A stretch of 64,000 nucleotides of DNA, from NCBI GenBank assembly GCA_020053735.1, contig JAGVMP010000013.1, forward strand, positions 56,792-120,791, given 5' to 3'. Positions within the stretch are counted from its first letter, which is position 1; each line of letters begins with the position of its first letter. Shown here piece by piece: positions 11,943 through 22,297 of this stretch. Both the position numbers and the translations under genes were made by a program. This stretch comes from Pseudomonadota bacterium (GTDB lineage: Bacteria > Pseudomonadota > Gammaproteobacteria > Burkholderiales > Methylophilaceae). The notes under the pieces were generated by a model. The model was given only the letters and a program-made list of their open reading frames with translations. It was not told where the DNA came from and did no database searches.

Positions 11943-12270
11943 TGAGATTTCCCTAAAAAATGGTTAATTTGGATTAAGTAAAATTATAGTAATTGGTTTT
12001 GTTGCAAGTTTATTTATAACTTTAATAAGTGATAATACTAAATGAATATTTATAAGCTGTATACAGGTTTGTATAGTTTGCAGCAACTATTTGAATTGAT
12101 TTACGCCGATGCGTTTTTTCGCAAATATCCTTTTGGCTTACATTTTTGATGAGTGATTACATATAATTTCCTTAATAGTTTGCAGATATTGCTTTCGCTA
12201 AATGCGTTTTCCAGCGAAAATAGCCTGAATACACAAAATCATCATTAAAACCATTCAAAGTATATAGATA
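11943..12270. promoter_or_regulatory. Divergent mxaR / fabA intergenic region
   Basis: This AT-rich gap of 328 bases has no credible gene. On the minus strand TATAAT (11983-11988) could serve mxaR. On the plus strand TATAAT at 12162-12167 could serve fabA, giving a leader of about 100 bases, but no good -35 lies at the right spacing for either. A short CTGTATACAG palindrome is at 12057-12066. Confidence 0.4.
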
Positions 12271-12801
12271 ATGCAAAAACAGCCTATTGTTAGACAAAAT
12301 AGTTTTACCAAAGAGGAATTATTAAAATGTGGACGGGGAGAGATGTTTGGTGAAGGCAATGCGCAACTGCCATTGCCTCCCATGTTGATGTTTGACCGCA
12401 TTGTAAAAATCACCGATGAAGGTGGAAAATATGGCAACGGGCAAATTATTGCCGAGTTAGATATCACGCCAGATTTGTGGTTTTTTGATTGCCATTTTAC
12501 AGGTGATCCAGTGATGCCGGGTTGCTTGGGCCTAGATGCTATGTGGCAGTTGGTGGGCTTTTATTTAGGTTGGGCGGGTGGTCCAGGGCGCGGCCGTGCG
12601 CTAGGCGCAGGCGAGGTAAAATTTAGTGGGCAGGTACTTCCAACTGCTAAAATGGCGACTTATACTATCGATTTAAAACGTGTGATTATGCGAAAATTAG
12701 TGATGGGGATTGCTGATGCCACCATGACTTTAGATGGCCGTGAGATTTATGCCGCCAATGATTTACGCGTGGGGTTGTTTACCCGTACAGATAATTTTTA
12801 A
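12271..12801 (+). CDS. fabA: 3-hydroxydecanoyl-ACP dehydratase/isomerase FabA
   Basis: FabA dehydrates 3-hydroxyacyl-ACP and isomerises trans-2- to cis-3-decenoyl-ACP, the entry to anaerobic-type unsaturated fatty acid synthesis. The 176-residue hot-dog protein has catalytic H75 in '[12 protein letters not shown]' and D89 in 'CLGLDAMWQ', and '[13 protein letters not shown]'. Length matches the family (172 in E. coli). fabB follows after 57 bases; together they give the FabA/FabB unsaturated pathway. No obvious ribosome-binding site precedes the ATG. Confidence 0.96.
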   Translation: MQKQPIVRQNSFTKEELLKCGRGEMFGEGNAQLPLPPMLMFDRIVKITDEGGKYGNGQIIAELDITPDLWFFDCHFTGDPVMPGCLGLDAMWQLVGFYLGWAGGPGRGRALGAGEVKFSGQVLPTAKMATYTIDLKRVIMRKLVMGIADATMTLDGREIYAANDLRVGLFTRTDNF

Positions 12802-12858
12802 AGTTTAATTTTTATTTTTAAAATACAGAAAAAAGCTAAGATTTAGGGAGAGCACGAA

Positions 12859-14085
12859 ATGCGTCGTGTGGTGATTACGGGTTTAGGTATTGTATCAAGC
12901 CTTGGTAATAATAAAGCTGAGGTAAAAGAGAGTCTGTATGCAGGTCGCTCTGGAATTAGCTTTCAGCCAGAGTATGCTGAACGTGGCTTGCGCTCGCATG
13001 TTGCGGGCTCTGTCAAGTTGGATGTGCAGGATTTGATTGACCGCAAGTTGATGCGCTTTATGGCTAAAGGCCATGCCTACGCATGGATTGCCTTGCAAGA
13101 AGCAATTGCAGATGCCGTATTGGGTGAGGATTTAGTCTCCAATGTTCGTACAGGGATAATTGTGGGTGGTGGTGGTCCCTCGACTGAGAGTATCGAGGAA
13201 AGTAACCGCGTACTTGCCGAAAAAGGCATTCGTCGTGTCGGCCCCTATATGGTGACTAAGGCGATGTGCAGTGGCATTGTGGCTACTCTGGCCACTGGTG
13301 CCAAAATCAAAGGTGTGAATTATGGTATTAGTTCGGCTTGTTCCACCAGTGCACACTGTATTGGCGCTGGTGTAGAGCAAATTCAACTTGGCAAGCAAGA
13401 CATTGTATTTGCTGGTGGTGGGGAAGAAGAGCACTGGAGCTTGTCTTACCTGTTTGATGCAATGGGTGCTATGTCTACCAAATACAACGATACTCCTGAT
13501 AAAGCATCGCGTACTTACGATGCCGACCGCGATGGGTTTGTAATTTCAGGCGGCGGCGGCATTGTAGTGCTAGAAGAATATGAGCATGCCAAAGCACGTG
13601 GCGCAAAAATTTATGCTGAGGTGGTCGGTTACGGCGCTACTTCAGATGGTTATGACATGGTGGCGCCAAGTGGTGAAGGCGCAGAACGTTGCATGAAACT
13701 AGCTTTAGAAGGCGTTGGAGATGTTGATTACATCAATACACACGGGACGTCTACTCCTGTTGGCGACACTAAAGAGCTAGAAGCGATTAGCAATGTGTTT
13801 TCTGGTGGCGCATACGGTAAATTGCCGGCCATTGCCTCAACAAAATCGTTAAGTGGCCATGCATTAGGTGCTGCTGGCGTGAATGAGGCGATTTATACCT
13901 TAATTATGATGGAAAATAATTTCATCGCCGCATCGGCCAATATTGAAACCTTAGACCCCGCTGCGGCTGGCTTACCGATTGCCACTAAGCGCATTGATAA
14001 TGTCAAAATCACCACTGCACTATCCAACAGCTTTGGCTTCGGCGGCACCAATGCCACGTTGACACTATCAACCAAAAATCTGTAA
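12859..14085 (+). CDS. fabB: 3-oxoacyl-ACP synthase I FabB
   Basis: FabB extends acyl-ACPs by two carbons and is needed to elongate the cis-unsaturated product of FabA. The 408-residue thiolase-fold enzyme has nucleophile C161 in '[10 protein letters not shown]', the histidines in '[11 protein letters not shown]' and '[12 protein letters not shown]', and '[10 protein letters not shown]' near the C-terminus. A GGGAGAGCACGAA ribosome-binding region precedes the ATG. It forms an operon with fabA. Confidence 0.96.
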   Translation: MRRVVITGLGIVSSLGNNKAEVKESLYAGRSGISFQPEYAERGLRSHVAGSVKLDVQDLIDRKLMRFMAKGHAYAWIALQEAIADAVLGEDLVSNVRTGIIVGGGGPSTESIEESNRVLAEKGIRRVGPYMVTKAMCSGIVATLATGAKIKGVNYGISSACSTSAHCIGAGVEQIQLGKQDIVFAGGGEEEHWSLSYLFDAMGAMSTKYNDTPDKASRTYDADRDGFVISGGGGIVVLEEYEHAKARGAKIYAEVVGYGATSDGYDMVAPSGEGAERCMKLALEGVGDVDYINTHGTSTPVGDTKELEAISNVFSGGAYGKLPAIASTKSLSGHALGAAGVNEAIYTLIMMENNFIAASANIETLDPAAAGLPIATKRIDNVKITTALSNSFGFGGTNATLTLSTKNL

Positions 14086-14120
14086 GGTGCGTTGTAGCTT
14101 AATAATCAAAGGAGAGCTAC

Positions 14121-14660
14121 ATGAAAAAAATCTTAATCGGGATAATTGTGCTGATTTTAAGTGGCTGTGCCACCATGATGGGCGACCGCACGGTAAATGT
14201 GACAGGTGACCAAATTGCCCAAAAGTTAAACGAGAAGCTAGCTTTACCTATCTCACTGCTTAAAGTGTTTGATGTCAATTTATCTAATTCACTGGTCACT
14301 TTTGACAAAACGACTGGCCGTATGCTGACAACGATGGACACCAAACTCAGTAGCCAGTTGCTCGATAAAAGCTTAGCAGGAAAATTGGGTATTTCTGGTA
14401 AATTGCGTTTTGATGCAGCGACTAGTACAGTGGTGCTAGATGAGCCAAAAATTGAAAATATTAACTTTGATGGTGCTGATAGCAAGTTCAACGAGGTTTT
14501 TAATGCCATGGCCAACACGGTAGGCAGTGAGATGTTAAATGGCTTAACTTTATATACGGTTAAACCAGAAGACCTGCAGTTTGGCGGTATTAATTATGCG
14601 CCAAAAGACATGCTGGTGACGGATAACGGTTTGCAGTTAACACTCACACCACAACGCTAA
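14121..14660 (+). CDS. DUF1439 lipoprotein
   Basis: The product is 179 residues. The N-terminus 'MKKILIGIIVLILSGC' ends in a lipobox, so the mature protein should be lipid-anchored at C16. The remainder fits the DUF1439 (YceB) family of beta-rich periplasmic lipoproteins, with 'VTGDQIAQKLNEKLALPI' and a repeated 'LRFDAATSTVVLDEPKIE' strand pattern, a fold related to lipid-binding SMP-like domains. Function is unknown. The start is supported by AAAGGAGAG upstream. It follows fabB by 35 bases and may be co-transcribed. Confidence 0.75.
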   Translation: MKKILIGIIVLILSGCATMMGDRTVNVTGDQIAQKLNEKLALPISLLKVFDVNLSNSLVTFDKTTGRMLTTMDTKLSSQLLDKSLAGKLGISGKLRFDAATSTVVLDEPKIENINFDGADSKFNEVFNAMANTVGSEMLNGLTLYTVKPEDLQFGGINYAPKDMLVTDNGLQLTLTPQR

Positions 14661-14714
14661 TGGCGACTTTGAGATTAATTTTAATTGTTTAATTTTTGAA
14701 TTTCGCGGATATTT

Positions 14715-15052
14715 ATGAGATTTTTACTAGCTGCTCTTGCTTTAATTGTTACATCTAATATTTATGCTGAAAATGATCTTGCAGCTGAGATTAAACTAAT
14801 AAAAGTAAAGATGATTTAACGTTAATAGAAGAAGCAAAACAAAAAGTCATTCTTAACTTAAAAGATCCTGATTCTGCTCAATTTAAAAATGTCTTTGTAT
14901 CAAAAGGGATGAAAGTTGTTTGTGGCGAATTGAATGCTAAAAATGGCTATGGTGGTTATACAGGCTATGGCTATTTTTATTATGGGTTTTATTTAAAAGA
15001 TACAAAGTTAAGAGTGCCTGAAGATGAATTTGAAATAATGTGTAAAAAATAA
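14715..15052 (+). pseudogene. Frameshifted small exported protein
   Basis: ATG 14715 opens a signal-peptide-like sequence, 'MRFLLAALALIVTSNIYA', which runs to an in-frame stop after 34 codons. From about 14795 another frame stays open to TAA 15050-15052 and reads 'LTLIEEAKQKVILNLKDPDS' and 'AQFKNVFVS', then 'CGELNAKNGYGGYTGYGYF'. The two parts join into one 112-residue exported protein if a single base is added in the AAACT run near 14794. It is therefore either a recent frameshift mutation or a sequencing error. The 'LKDPDSAQFKNV' pattern occurs in small periplasmic proteins of unknown function. Confidence 0.65.
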
Positions 15053-15078
15053 ATCTTTAAAATTGTAAATGAATAAAA

Positions 15079-15648
15079 TTGTCTAATCGGATAAATCTAA
15101 AAATCAATCTTGGACTTGCTAAGATCAAGATTTTCAACGTTTTTTTTCTAACTTTTTTAATGGCTCTCACCGCAATAAACGCGGATGCAGCAACCAATAA
15201 AAAAAGCAAAAAAAAGCTTAAAAAAAGCATACCTATCGTTTCACCGTATGTGATTGCGATTGGCTACCCAAGTACAGAAGCCGCATTTAAGGCGATTAAA
15301 GCGCGCACCGATATTGCCAATAAGCCTAATTCTCGCCCCTTTGGTTGGCAACAGCGCAGCGGCGAATGGTATGTGGCCAATGAGCAGCCTAATTTAGAGT
15401 GGGCGTTTACCGAACCTAGCCATTATGCGCATCCCAGCGTCGTTAAACGCATGATAGATGTAGGCTCAACCGATCACGTCTATGTGGATATGGCGTTTAG
15501 GTGCGGTGCATCAAATAAGAGAGATTGCGATAAATTGCTGACCGAATTTAAAGACGTGAATTTACTTATCAGGAAAGTGTACCAAAAAAAATATATCGTT
15601 AGCGCAGAGGGAAAGCCTGCATGGGCTGGTGCGGACAGCCTAGAATAA
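15079..15648 (+). CDS. Exported protein of unknown function
   Basis: I do not recognise this 189-residue protein. It has a probable signal peptide (hydrophobic segment about residues 20-36, 'NVFFLTFLMALTAINADAA'), a basic stretch 'KKSKKKLKKS', and a globular part with 'GYPSTEAAFKAIKARTD' and two cysteines near residues 150-160. The start is uncertain: 15079 is a TTG and an ATG at 15069 is out of frame. It lies after the frameshifted gene in the same direction. It reads as a real gene because of the signal peptide and ordinary composition. Confidence 0.5.
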   Translation: MSNRINLKINLGLAKIKIFNVFFLTFLMALTAINADAATNKKSKKKLKKSIPIVSPYVIAIGYPSTEAAFKAIKARTDIANKPNSRPFGWQQRSGEWYVANEQPNLEWAFTEPSHYAHPSVVKRMIDVGSTDHVYVDMAFRCGASNKRDCDKLLTEFKDVNLLIRKVYQKKYIVSAEGKPAWAGADSLE

Positions 15649-15700
15649 GCCTTGTTTACAGTCACTTATTAGCACGCACTTTGTCATAACTAAAACTAAA

Positions 15701-15735
15701 TGCCTGTAAGCCGCATATATACTGGCTTGCAGGGC
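15701..15735. repeat. ATGCCCTG palindrome family, copy 1
   Basis: TGCCTGTAAGCCGCAT...ACTGGCTTGCAGGGC is an imperfect hairpin related to copies at 26526-26565, 34360-34398, 45914-45951 and 53999-54038. It lies between two convergent genes. Confidence 0.6.
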
Positions 15736-15789
15736 TGCTTACTTGATGCTTGGTTTAATGTCAGTCTTAATACGTTAGCTTGTGAACGC

Positions 15790-16170
15790 TTAAACCAACA
15801 AAACGGCTGCTACAATGCGATCTTCGCTCATCAAGATATTGTAGGTTCGGCACGCCGCGGCGGTGGTCATGCATTCTAGCGGGATACCTTGTGCAGTCAG
15901 GTTTTGATAGACTTTTGGATGCAAAAACTGATGTTTTTCACCTGTGCCAAATAACACCACTTCAGGTTTTAATGCTATCAATTTCTCAAACTGTACCACG
16001 CTTAAGCTGGCTAAATCCGCTACTTGCCAATCTAGTATTAATTGATTAGCCATCACAATTAAGCTTTGCGTATATTTTTGTTTGTTAATTTCAATAAAAT
16101 GCCCATCGTCACCTAGGCCATATGCAGTGATTAAGTAGTTATTTTCTGCGGTAGTTAGATGTAGCATCAT
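15790..16170 (-). CDS. Mth938-like (DUF498) domain protein
   Basis: This 126-residue single-domain protein matches the Mth938/DUF498 family (NDUFAF3-like): 'SLIVMANQLILDWQV', 'VVLFGTGEKHQFLHP', 'GIPLECMTTAAACRTYNIL' with the conserved T-x-A-A-x-R-T-x-N signature. Its eukaryotic relatives help assemble respiratory complex I; the bacterial role is not established. It is usually cytoplasmic and short, as here. It is divergent from alaA. Confidence 0.8.
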   Translation of the reverse strand: MMLHLTTAENNYLITAYGLGDDGHFIEINKQKYTQSLIVMANQLILDWQVADLASLSVVQFEKLIALKPEVVLFGTGEKHQFLHPKVYQNLTAQGIPLECMTTAAACRTYNILMSEDRIVAAVLLV

Positions 16171-16255
16171 ACATCTATTTTAACCTAATTTTTGACATGG
16201 TTTCGGCGCGCCTTACGTTGAATGAAAAGCCTATTCTAAGGTAAACTAGCGGTCT

Positions 16256-17512
16256 ATGACTTCAGCCAAAAAACCAGCTATTAAGCGACTCGCCAAATCC
16301 AATAAGCTTGCCAACGTTTGCTACGATATTCGTGGCCCGGTGCTGCAGCGCGCGCGCCAAATGGAAGATGAAGGCCAGCGCATCATCAAGCTCAATATTG
16401 GCAACCCTGCCTCATTTGGCTTTGAAGTGCCAGAAGAAATTATGCAAGACGTGATTCGCAACATGGGTAACGCAGGCGGTTATACCGATAGCAAAGGCTT
16501 GTTCGCGCCGCGCAAAGCCATCATGCATCAAACGCAAAGCAAGCACATTCAGGGCGTAACGGTGGATGATATTATCATCGGTAACGGTGTATCCGAGCTG
16601 ATCGTGATGGCGATGCAAGCGTTGGTGAATAATGGCGACCAAGTGTTGGTGCCGATGCCAGATTATCCCCTGTGGACCGCGGCCGTGACCTTGGCGGGTG
16701 GTACTGCACGGCACTACCTGTGTGACGAAGCTACTGGCTGGTTGCCCGATTTAAAAGACATTGAAGCAAAAATTACCGCCAATACGCGCGGTATTGTGGT
16801 GATTAACCCGAATAATCCCACAGGCGCGCTGTACCCACGCGAAACTTTGGAAGGCATTATTGAAATTGCCCGACATCATGATTTGGTAATTTTTGCGGAC
16901 GAAATTTACGACAAAGTGTTGTACGACGAAAATGTGCATACATCGATTGCTTCGCTGGCTGATGACGTGCTGTTTGTGACGTTTAATGGACTATCTAAAA
17001 ATTACCGTACGTGTGGTTATCGGGCTGGTTGGATGGTGATTTCTGGTGAAAAAGACCATGCCAGCGACTATATAGAAGGGCTGAATATGCTGGCTAGTAT
17101 GCGCTTATGTGCCAATGTGCCCGGTCAACTCGCTATACAAACTGCCTTGGGTGGCTATCAAAGTATTGAGGATTTAGTCGCGCCTGCGGGTAGGTTGTGC
17201 AAGCAGCGCGACTTGGCATATGACATGCTCACAGCAATTCCTGGGGTGACTTGTGTTAAGCCAAAAGCGGCGATGTATTTATTTCCCAAGCTTGACCCAA
17301 CAATTTATCCTATTGAGGATGATCAGCAATTTATATTAGATTTATTGCTAGAAGAAAAAGTGTTGCTAGTACAAGGTACTGGCTTTAATTGGAAAACGGC
17401 AGATCACTTCAGAGTAGTGTTTTTGCCCAACATAGATGACCTGACCGAAGCAATGAAACGAATTGCCAGATTTTTAGAAAATTATAGAAAAAAGCATGGA
17501 GCATTAGTTTGA
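16256..17512 (+). CDS. alaA: Alanine-synthesising aminotransferase AlaA
   Basis: This class I PLP-dependent aminotransferase has 418 residues and closely follows the E. coli AlaA pattern: 'NVCYDIRGPVLQRARQMEDE', 'KLNIGNPASFGF', 'NPNNPTGALYP', 'FADEIYDKVLYD' and PLP lysine K248 in 'FNGLSKNYRTCGYRAGW'. AlaA makes alanine from pyruvate and glutamate. The final codon and stop overlap the hom start (GTTTGA), so the two are translationally coupled. In several betaproteobacteria this gene precedes hom-thrC. Confidence 0.9.
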   Translation: MTSAKKPAIKRLAKSNKLANVCYDIRGPVLQRARQMEDEGQRIIKLNIGNPASFGFEVPEEIMQDVIRNMGNAGGYTDSKGLFAPRKAIMHQTQSKHIQGVTVDDIIIGNGVSELIVMAMQALVNNGDQVLVPMPDYPLWTAAVTLAGGTARHYLCDEATGWLPDLKDIEAKITANTRGIVVINPNNPTGALYPRETLEGIIEIARHHDLVIFADEIYDKVLYDENVHTSIASLADDVLFVTFNGLSKNYRTCGYRAGWMVISGEKDHASDYIEGLNMLASMRLCANVPGQLAIQTALGGYQSIEDLVAPAGRLCKQRDLAYDMLTAIPGVTCVKPKAAMYLFPKLDPTIYPIEDDQQFILDLLLEEKVLLVQGTGFNWKTADHFRVVFLPNIDDLTEAMKRIARFLENYRKKHGALV

Positions 17513-18822
17513 AGCATTTAAATGTAGGTTTGTTGGGCATCGGTACAGTTGGCGGCGGTACTTATGCCGTTTTAACACGCAATGCGGCAGAAATCACCCG
17601 CCGCACAGGCGTGGCGATTAACGTAGTGCAGGTAGCCGATAGAAACGTTGAACATGCTAAAACACTGACAGGCGGCAATGCGGAGGTGACCAACGACGCA
17701 TTTGCTGTGGTTAATAATCCAAATGTAGATGTGGTGGTAGAGCTCATTGGCGGCTATACGCTGAGTAAAGAACTAGTGCTTAAAGCCATCGAAAATGGTA
17801 AGCACGTAGTGACGGCTAATAAGGCATTACTGGCATTACATGGTAATGAGATTTTTGCAGCTGCGCTGGCAAAAAATGTCATCGTGGCGTTTGAAGCAGC
17901 TGTAGCGGGCGGTATCCCCATTATTAAAGCGCTGCGTGAAGGCTTAGGTGCAAACAAAATCGAGTGGGTGGCAGGTATTATCAACGGGACCACTAATTTT
18001 ATCCTCACAGAAATGCGTGAAAAAGGCTTGGCGTTTACAGATGTGTTGGGAGAAGCACAACGTTTGGGCTATGCCGAAGCCGATCCGACATTTGATGTGG
18101 AAGGGATTGATGCCGCACATAAGTTGACGATCATGAGCGCGATTGCTTTTGGTATGCCGATGAAATTTGAGCAGGCTTACACAGAAGGCATTACCAAGCT
18201 GCAACAGGCCGATATTCAATACGCAGAGGAGTTAGGTTATCGCATTAAATTGCTGGGGATTGCGAAACGCACAGATGCCGGTGTTGAGTTACGCGTGCAC
18301 CCTACGCTTATCCCAGAAAAGCGCTTGGTGGCCAACGTCAATGGTGCCATGAACGCAGTGGTGGTGAAGGGCGATGCAGTTGGCCCAACTCTGTATTATG
18401 GCGCAGGCGCAGGCGCAGAGCCGACAGCCAGTGCAGTGGTAGCCGATTTAATGGATGTGGCGCGTTTACAGAATGCTAGTGCAGAACAGCGCGTACCTTA
18501 CCTGGCCTTCCAGCCCAACAGTGTCGCTGATTTGCCGGTGTTAAACATTGCAGAAGTGCATAGCGCCTATTACTTGCGATTGCGCGCCAGTGATAAACCC
18601 GGTGTGCTGGCTGGGGTCACCAAAATTTTGGCCGATCTAAATATATCAATTGATGCCATGCTGCAAAAAGAACCTGCAGACAACGAAACTGAGGCAGATA
18701 TTGTGATTTTGACGCATATTACCCAAGAAAGAAATATGGATGTAGGCATTGCGGCGATTGAAGCGCTACCTGCGATTGTCGGTAAAGTGGTCAAAATTCG
18801 TATGGAAGAGCTTGGTAAATAA
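17509..18822 (+). CDS. hom: Homoserine dehydrogenase
   Basis: Homoserine dehydrogenase reduces aspartate semialdehyde to homoserine in threonine and methionine synthesis. The 437-residue protein has an N-terminal Rossmann motif 'VGLLGIGTVGGGTYAVL', catalytic-domain motifs 'ELIGGYTLSKELVLKAIENG' and 'GTTNFILTEM', and a C-terminal ACT domain (about 350-430, 'YLRLRASDKPGVLAGVT') that usually mediates threonine feedback. The start is TTG at 17509 and overlaps the alaA stop by four bases; it is supported by the family N-terminus. thrC follows after 38 bases. Confidence 0.95.
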   Translation: MKHLNVGLLGIGTVGGGTYAVLTRNAAEITRRTGVAINVVQVADRNVEHAKTLTGGNAEVTNDAFAVVNNPNVDVVVELIGGYTLSKELVLKAIENGKHVVTANKALLALHGNEIFAAALAKNVIVAFEAAVAGGIPIIKALREGLGANKIEWVAGIINGTTNFILTEMREKGLAFTDVLGEAQRLGYAEADPTFDVEGIDAAHKLTIMSAIAFGMPMKFEQAYTEGITKLQQADIQYAEELGYRIKLLGIAKRTDAGVELRVHPTLIPEKRLVANVNGAMNAVVVKGDAVGPTLYYGAGAGAEPTASAVVADLMDVARLQNASAEQRVPYLAFQPNSVADLPVLNIAEVHSAYYLRLRASDKPGVLAGVTKILADLNISIDAMLQKEPADNETEADIVILTHITQERNMDVGIAAIEALPAIVGKVVKIRMEELGK

Positions 18823-18860
18823 ACCCAAGTAATGAAACCCAGGTAAATAATTAATAGGCT

Positions 18861-20300
18861 ATGAAATACATCAGTACGCGCGGGCAATCGCCAGCAATTG
18901 GTTTTAGTGATATTTTATTAGGTGGCTTGGCGCCCGATGGTGGCCTGTACTTGCCAGTCCACTATCCACAACTCAGCGACGCTGATTTAAGCGCCATGCG
19001 CGGTTTAAATTATCGTGACTTGGCGTTTTATATTTTAAGCAGATTAATTGATGATATTCCAGCAGTGGATTTAAAAGCGATTATCGACAAAACGTATCGT
19101 GCCGAGGTATACGGCTTTACACGCGCAGGCCAAAACGCAGAGGATATCACGCCCACACTTAAGCTAGAACACAATCTGTATTTGTTAAGCCTTTCCAATG
19201 GCCCAACGTTGGCGTTTAAAGACATGGCCATGCAGTTGCTTGGTAATTTATTTGAGTATGTGCTTAAAAAACGCAATGAAACCACCAATATTTTAGGCGC
19301 TACTTCGGGCGATACTGGCTCAGCTGCTGAATACGCCATGCGTGGTAAAGAAGGCGTGCGCGTATTTATGTTATCGCCCTACCAAAAAATGAGCCGCTTT
19401 CAAACAGCGCAGATGTTCAGTTTGCAAGATGACAATATTTTTAATATTGCCGTAAAAGGCGTGTTTGATGATGCGCAAGACATGGTAAAAGCTGTCAGTA
19501 ACGACTCACTTTTTAAAGCCAAGTACAAAATCGGCGCGGTCAACTCTATTAACTGGGGCCGCATCGTTGCGCAGGTGGTGTATTACTTTAAGGGGTATTT
19601 CGCTGTCACGCAAAATAATGCACAGAAGGTGGATTTTGCTGTACCTAGCGGCAATTTTGGCAACGTATGCGCAGGCCATATTGCACGGATGATGGGCTTG
19701 CCGATAAACAAGCTGGTCGTGGCAACCAATGAAAATGATGTGCTGGATGAGTTTTTTAAAACTGGCATTTATCGCCCACGCGGGGCGGCCAATACTTATC
19801 AAACCAGTAGCCCATCGATGGACATCAGCAAAGCGAGTAACTTTGAGCGCTTTGTGTACGATTTGGTTGGACGCGATGGTGCAAAAGTGCGCGAATTATG
19901 GAGCAGTGTAGATAAAGGCGGTGCGTTTGAGATTAAAGAATTGTTACCACAACTGGCTGATTATGGCTTTGTGTCAGGTAGTAGCAGTCATGCAAATCGT
20001 ATGCAAACCATTCGTGAAACTAAAGCTAAATATAATGTGGTTATCGATACGCACACCGCGGATGGCTTGAAAGTTGCGCTACACTATTTATCTCAACCCC
20101 AGCGAAATAAAGATATACCAATGCTGGTGCTGGAAACTGCTCAACCTGCTAAGTTTGAAGATGCCATTGTAGTAGCACTAGGCCAAGTGCCAGAGCGGCC
20201 TGCGAGCCTAAATAATATAGAAGATTTGCCGCAAAAATTTGAGGTGATGGATGCTAGCGTGGATGCCATTAAAGATTTTATCGTGACGAAAAGCCAATGA
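18861..20300 (+). CDS. thrC: Threonine synthase
   Basis: Threonine synthase converts O-phosphohomoserine to threonine with PLP. The 479-residue protein is of the longer class: '[20 protein letters not shown]' at the N-terminus, PLP lysine K120 in '[12 protein letters not shown]', '[14 protein letters not shown]', '[15 protein letters not shown]' for the phosphate cup. It is downstream of hom, and its TGA stop overlaps the thyA ATG (ATGA), so thyA is probably in the same transcript. Confidence 0.95.
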   Translation: MKYISTRGQSPAIGFSDILLGGLAPDGGLYLPVHYPQLSDADLSAMRGLNYRDLAFYILSRLIDDIPAVDLKAIIDKTYRAEVYGFTRAGQNAEDITPTLKLEHNLYLLSLSNGPTLAFKDMAMQLLGNLFEYVLKKRNETTNILGATSGDTGSAAEYAMRGKEGVRVFMLSPYQKMSRFQTAQMFSLQDDNIFNIAVKGVFDDAQDMVKAVSNDSLFKAKYKIGAVNSINWGRIVAQVVYYFKGYFAVTQNNAQKVDFAVPSGNFGNVCAGHIARMMGLPINKLVVATNENDVLDEFFKTGIYRPRGAANTYQTSSPSMDISKASNFERFVYDLVGRDGAKVRELWSSVDKGGAFEIKELLPQLADYGFVSGSSSHANRMQTIRETKAKYNVVIDTHTADGLKVALHYLSQPQRNKDIPMLVLETAQPAKFEDAIVVALGQVPERPASLNNIEDLPQKFEVMDASVDAIKDFIVTKSQ

Positions 20301-21118
20301 AACAATATACCGATTTACTGAGACACGTGTTAGCCCACGGCGCGCAAAAGCACGATCGCACTGGGACTGGCACAGTATCAGTATTTGGCTACCAAATGCG
20401 TTACGATTTGAACGCAGGCTTTCCGTTACTGACCACTAAAAAAGTGCATTTAAAATCAATTATTCACGAGTTGTTGTGGTTTTTGCAAGGTAGCACCAAC
20501 ATTGCTTACCTGAAAGAACATGGTGTGCGTATTTGGGATGAATGGGCGGATGAGCATGGCAACTTAGGTCCAGTATATGGTTACCAATGGCGCAATTGGC
20601 CAACACCAGATGGCACGCACATTGACCAAATTACGCAAGTGGTGAATGCCATCAAGACTAATCCTGATTCGCGCAGACTCATTGTAAGTGCATGGAATGT
20701 GGCCGATGTGGATAAAATGAAATTGCCGCCATGCCATGCTTTTTTTCAGTTTTATGTGGCACCTGCATCCCCAGACGAGACGGATCAAAGGTCAAAATTG
20801 AGTTGTCAGTTATATCAACGCAGTGCCGATATATTCCTAGGCGTGCCGTTTAACATTGCTTCTTATGCTTTGCTAACGATGATGGTCGCGCAAGTATGCA
20901 ATTTAAAACTAGGTGATTTTGTGCACACGCTGGGCGATGCTCACATTTATAACAACCATTTTGAGCAGGTCAATGAGCAGCTTTCGCGCGATTTGCGGAG
21001 CCTGCCTACTATGCGTATCAATCCCGCAGTCAACGATATTTTCAGCTTTAAGTTTGAAGACTTTACGTTGGAAAACTATGATCCACATCCTGCCATTAAA
21101 GGCCTTGTTGCCGTTTAA
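20297..21118 (+). CDS. thyA: Thymidylate synthase
   Basis: ThyA methylates dUMP to dTMP using methylenetetrahydrofolate. The 273-residue protein has nucleophile C146 in '[12 protein letters not shown]', '[19 protein letters not shown]' at the N-terminus, '[20 protein letters not shown]' and the C-terminal '[13 protein letters not shown]'. A short insertion occurs after the active site ('[12 protein letters not shown]'), tolerated in the family. It is co-translated with thrC by a four-base overlap. Its dihydrofolate product is recycled by FolA, encoded at 26032. Confidence 0.96.
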   Translation: MKQYTDLLRHVLAHGAQKHDRTGTGTVSVFGYQMRYDLNAGFPLLTTKKVHLKSIIHELLWFLQGSTNIAYLKEHGVRIWDEWADEHGNLGPVYGYQWRNWPTPDGTHIDQITQVVNAIKTNPDSRRLIVSAWNVADVDKMKLPPCHAFFQFYVAPASPDETDQRSKLSCQLYQRSADIFLGVPFNIASYALLTMMVAQVCNLKLGDFVHTLGDAHIYNNHFEQVNEQLSRDLRSLPTMRINPAVNDIFSFKFEDFTLENYDPHPAIKGLVAV

Positions 21119-21289
21119 GCTGGTTTTAAATCGTCATTTTCTGGCTGGCTATAACCAAAAATGTAATAAAAGTGTAAAATATTCAAACACTTATTGAAAT
21201 TTTTTGCAGTTGCCTTAATCTATGTGTTGGCTAAGATATTTGGTTTGTATTTTTGCTTCGCTTACATTTATTCATTTAGGAGATAAACC

Positions 21290-21817
21290 ATGAAATTACA
21301 CTTAACATTAGGCGCTGCTGTATTGGCTGCAACTTTTACATCAATTGCAACAGCAGATCACGCCAGCATCAAACCAAAAGCTTACGATAGTCTAGGTAAA
21401 TGCGTTAAAGCTGCCCTGAGCAAGCATGATGGAAAAATTGTTAAAGTTGAACTTAAATCAGAGAATAAGCAACCTGTGTATGAGTTTGACATTGAATCTG
21501 CAGATGGCACCGCGTGGGATATTGAATGCGATGTTAAAACCAGTAAAATTATTGAAATTGAGCAAGAAGTAAAAGCTGACGACGCTAAATTCAAGGCAAT
21601 TGCAAAAGTAAGTGAAGCTGATGCTAAAGCAACAGCACTTGCGGCGCATCCGGGTACGGTAGTAGAAACTGAATATGAGCTTGAGTCAGATGGTAAGGCC
21701 ACTTATGAGTTCGATATTTTAGAAGCGGATAAAGAAGAGATTAAAGTAGAAGTTGATGCCGTAACAGGTAAAATTGTTGAAGTGGATTACGAGGTGTATC
21801 AGGTAGGACAAGAATAA
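21290..21817 (+). CDS. Periplasmic protein with two PepSY domains
   Basis: The product is 175 residues with a signal peptide (about 1-22, 'TSIATADHA') and two consecutive PepSY-like domains, about residues 30-95 and 100-172. Each ends in the same pattern, '[18 protein letters not shown]' and '[18 protein letters not shown]', followed by '[10 protein letters not shown]'. The two halves are probably an internal duplication. The mature protein is very acidic. PepSY domains are often periplasmic inhibitors or sensors; the role here is unknown. ATTTAGGAGATAA gives a strong ribosome-binding site. Confidence 0.8.
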   Translation: MKLHLTLGAAVLAATFTSIATADHASIKPKAYDSLGKCVKAALSKHDGKIVKVELKSENKQPVYEFDIESADGTAWDIECDVKTSKIIEIEQEVKADDAKFKAIAKVSEADAKATALAAHPGTVVETEYELESDGKATYEFDILEADKEEIKVEVDAVTGKIVEVDYEVYQVGQE

Positions 21818-21873
21818 TTTACCGAATCTATTATTAAATTTATTTTAATTAAGTTTATTTTTTATGGAAAAAA

Positions 21874-21898
21874 AGCCACACTGCAGGGCAGTGTGGCT
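21874..21898 (-). terminator. Rho-independent terminator of the EF-hand gene
   Basis: AGCCACACTGC and GCAGTGTGGCT form an 11-bp stem with a 3-nt loop. Read on the minus strand it is followed by eight T residues, so it terminates the EF-hand gene at 21947-22297. On the plus strand the U-tract is missing. Confidence 0.8.
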
Positions 21899-21946
21899 AA
21901 ACCTACAAATCTAAGGGGAGACTCATAGGGTTATTGCTCGGGGAAT

Positions 21947-22297
21947 TTATGGAGTTGTAGGTGGCATCACGCTAGAGGCTGAACTGTCTAAGGGCTTTAC
22001 GGTGCTACCTTTGAAGCTGGCATATTCATCGGGTGTAATGTTGCCATCTTTATTCAGGTCAGTGACATCAAAGCCAGTTGCTAATGCTTTGTCTTTTACA
22101 GCTTCTTTCAAAGAGATTTTTTTATCGCTATTTACATCTAGCTGCTTAAAATCAGCATCAATTGGTGATTCTGCAGCCACATCTCTCACTTTAGTTTCTG
22201 CCTTTGCGTACGGTATCGTAAGGCTAGCAAGTGAAATGCCAGTGATAAGCATAATTGACGCTTTATTAAATGTGCTTAATTGATTTAACTTCATCAT
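21947..22297 (-). CDS. Small exported EF-hand protein
   Basis: The product is 116 residues with a signal peptide (ending near 'IPYAKAET') and two EF-hand loops, 'DVNSDKKISLKEA' and 'DLNKDGNITPDEY', both with the D-x-N/D-x-D/N spacing for calcium. The C-terminus is Ser/Pro-rich. The start at 22297 is preferred over 22318 because AGGAG lies seven bases upstream of the tandem ATGATG. It resembles the EF-hand parts of the two EF-hand/BON proteins at 61259 and 62067. It is probably a periplasmic calcium-binding protein of unknown role. Confidence 0.75.
   Translation of the reverse strand: MMKLNQLSTFNKASIMLITGISLASLTIPYAKAETKVRDVAAESPIDADFKQLDVNSDKKISLKEAVKDKALATGFDVTDLNKDGNITPDEYASFKGSTVKPLDSSASSVMPPTTP

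Noticed and set aside
21874..21898. Member of the ATGCCCTG repeat family because it contains CTGCAGGGCAG
   Set aside because: Its stem is different and it has a proper T-tract on the minus strand, so it is an ordinary terminator.
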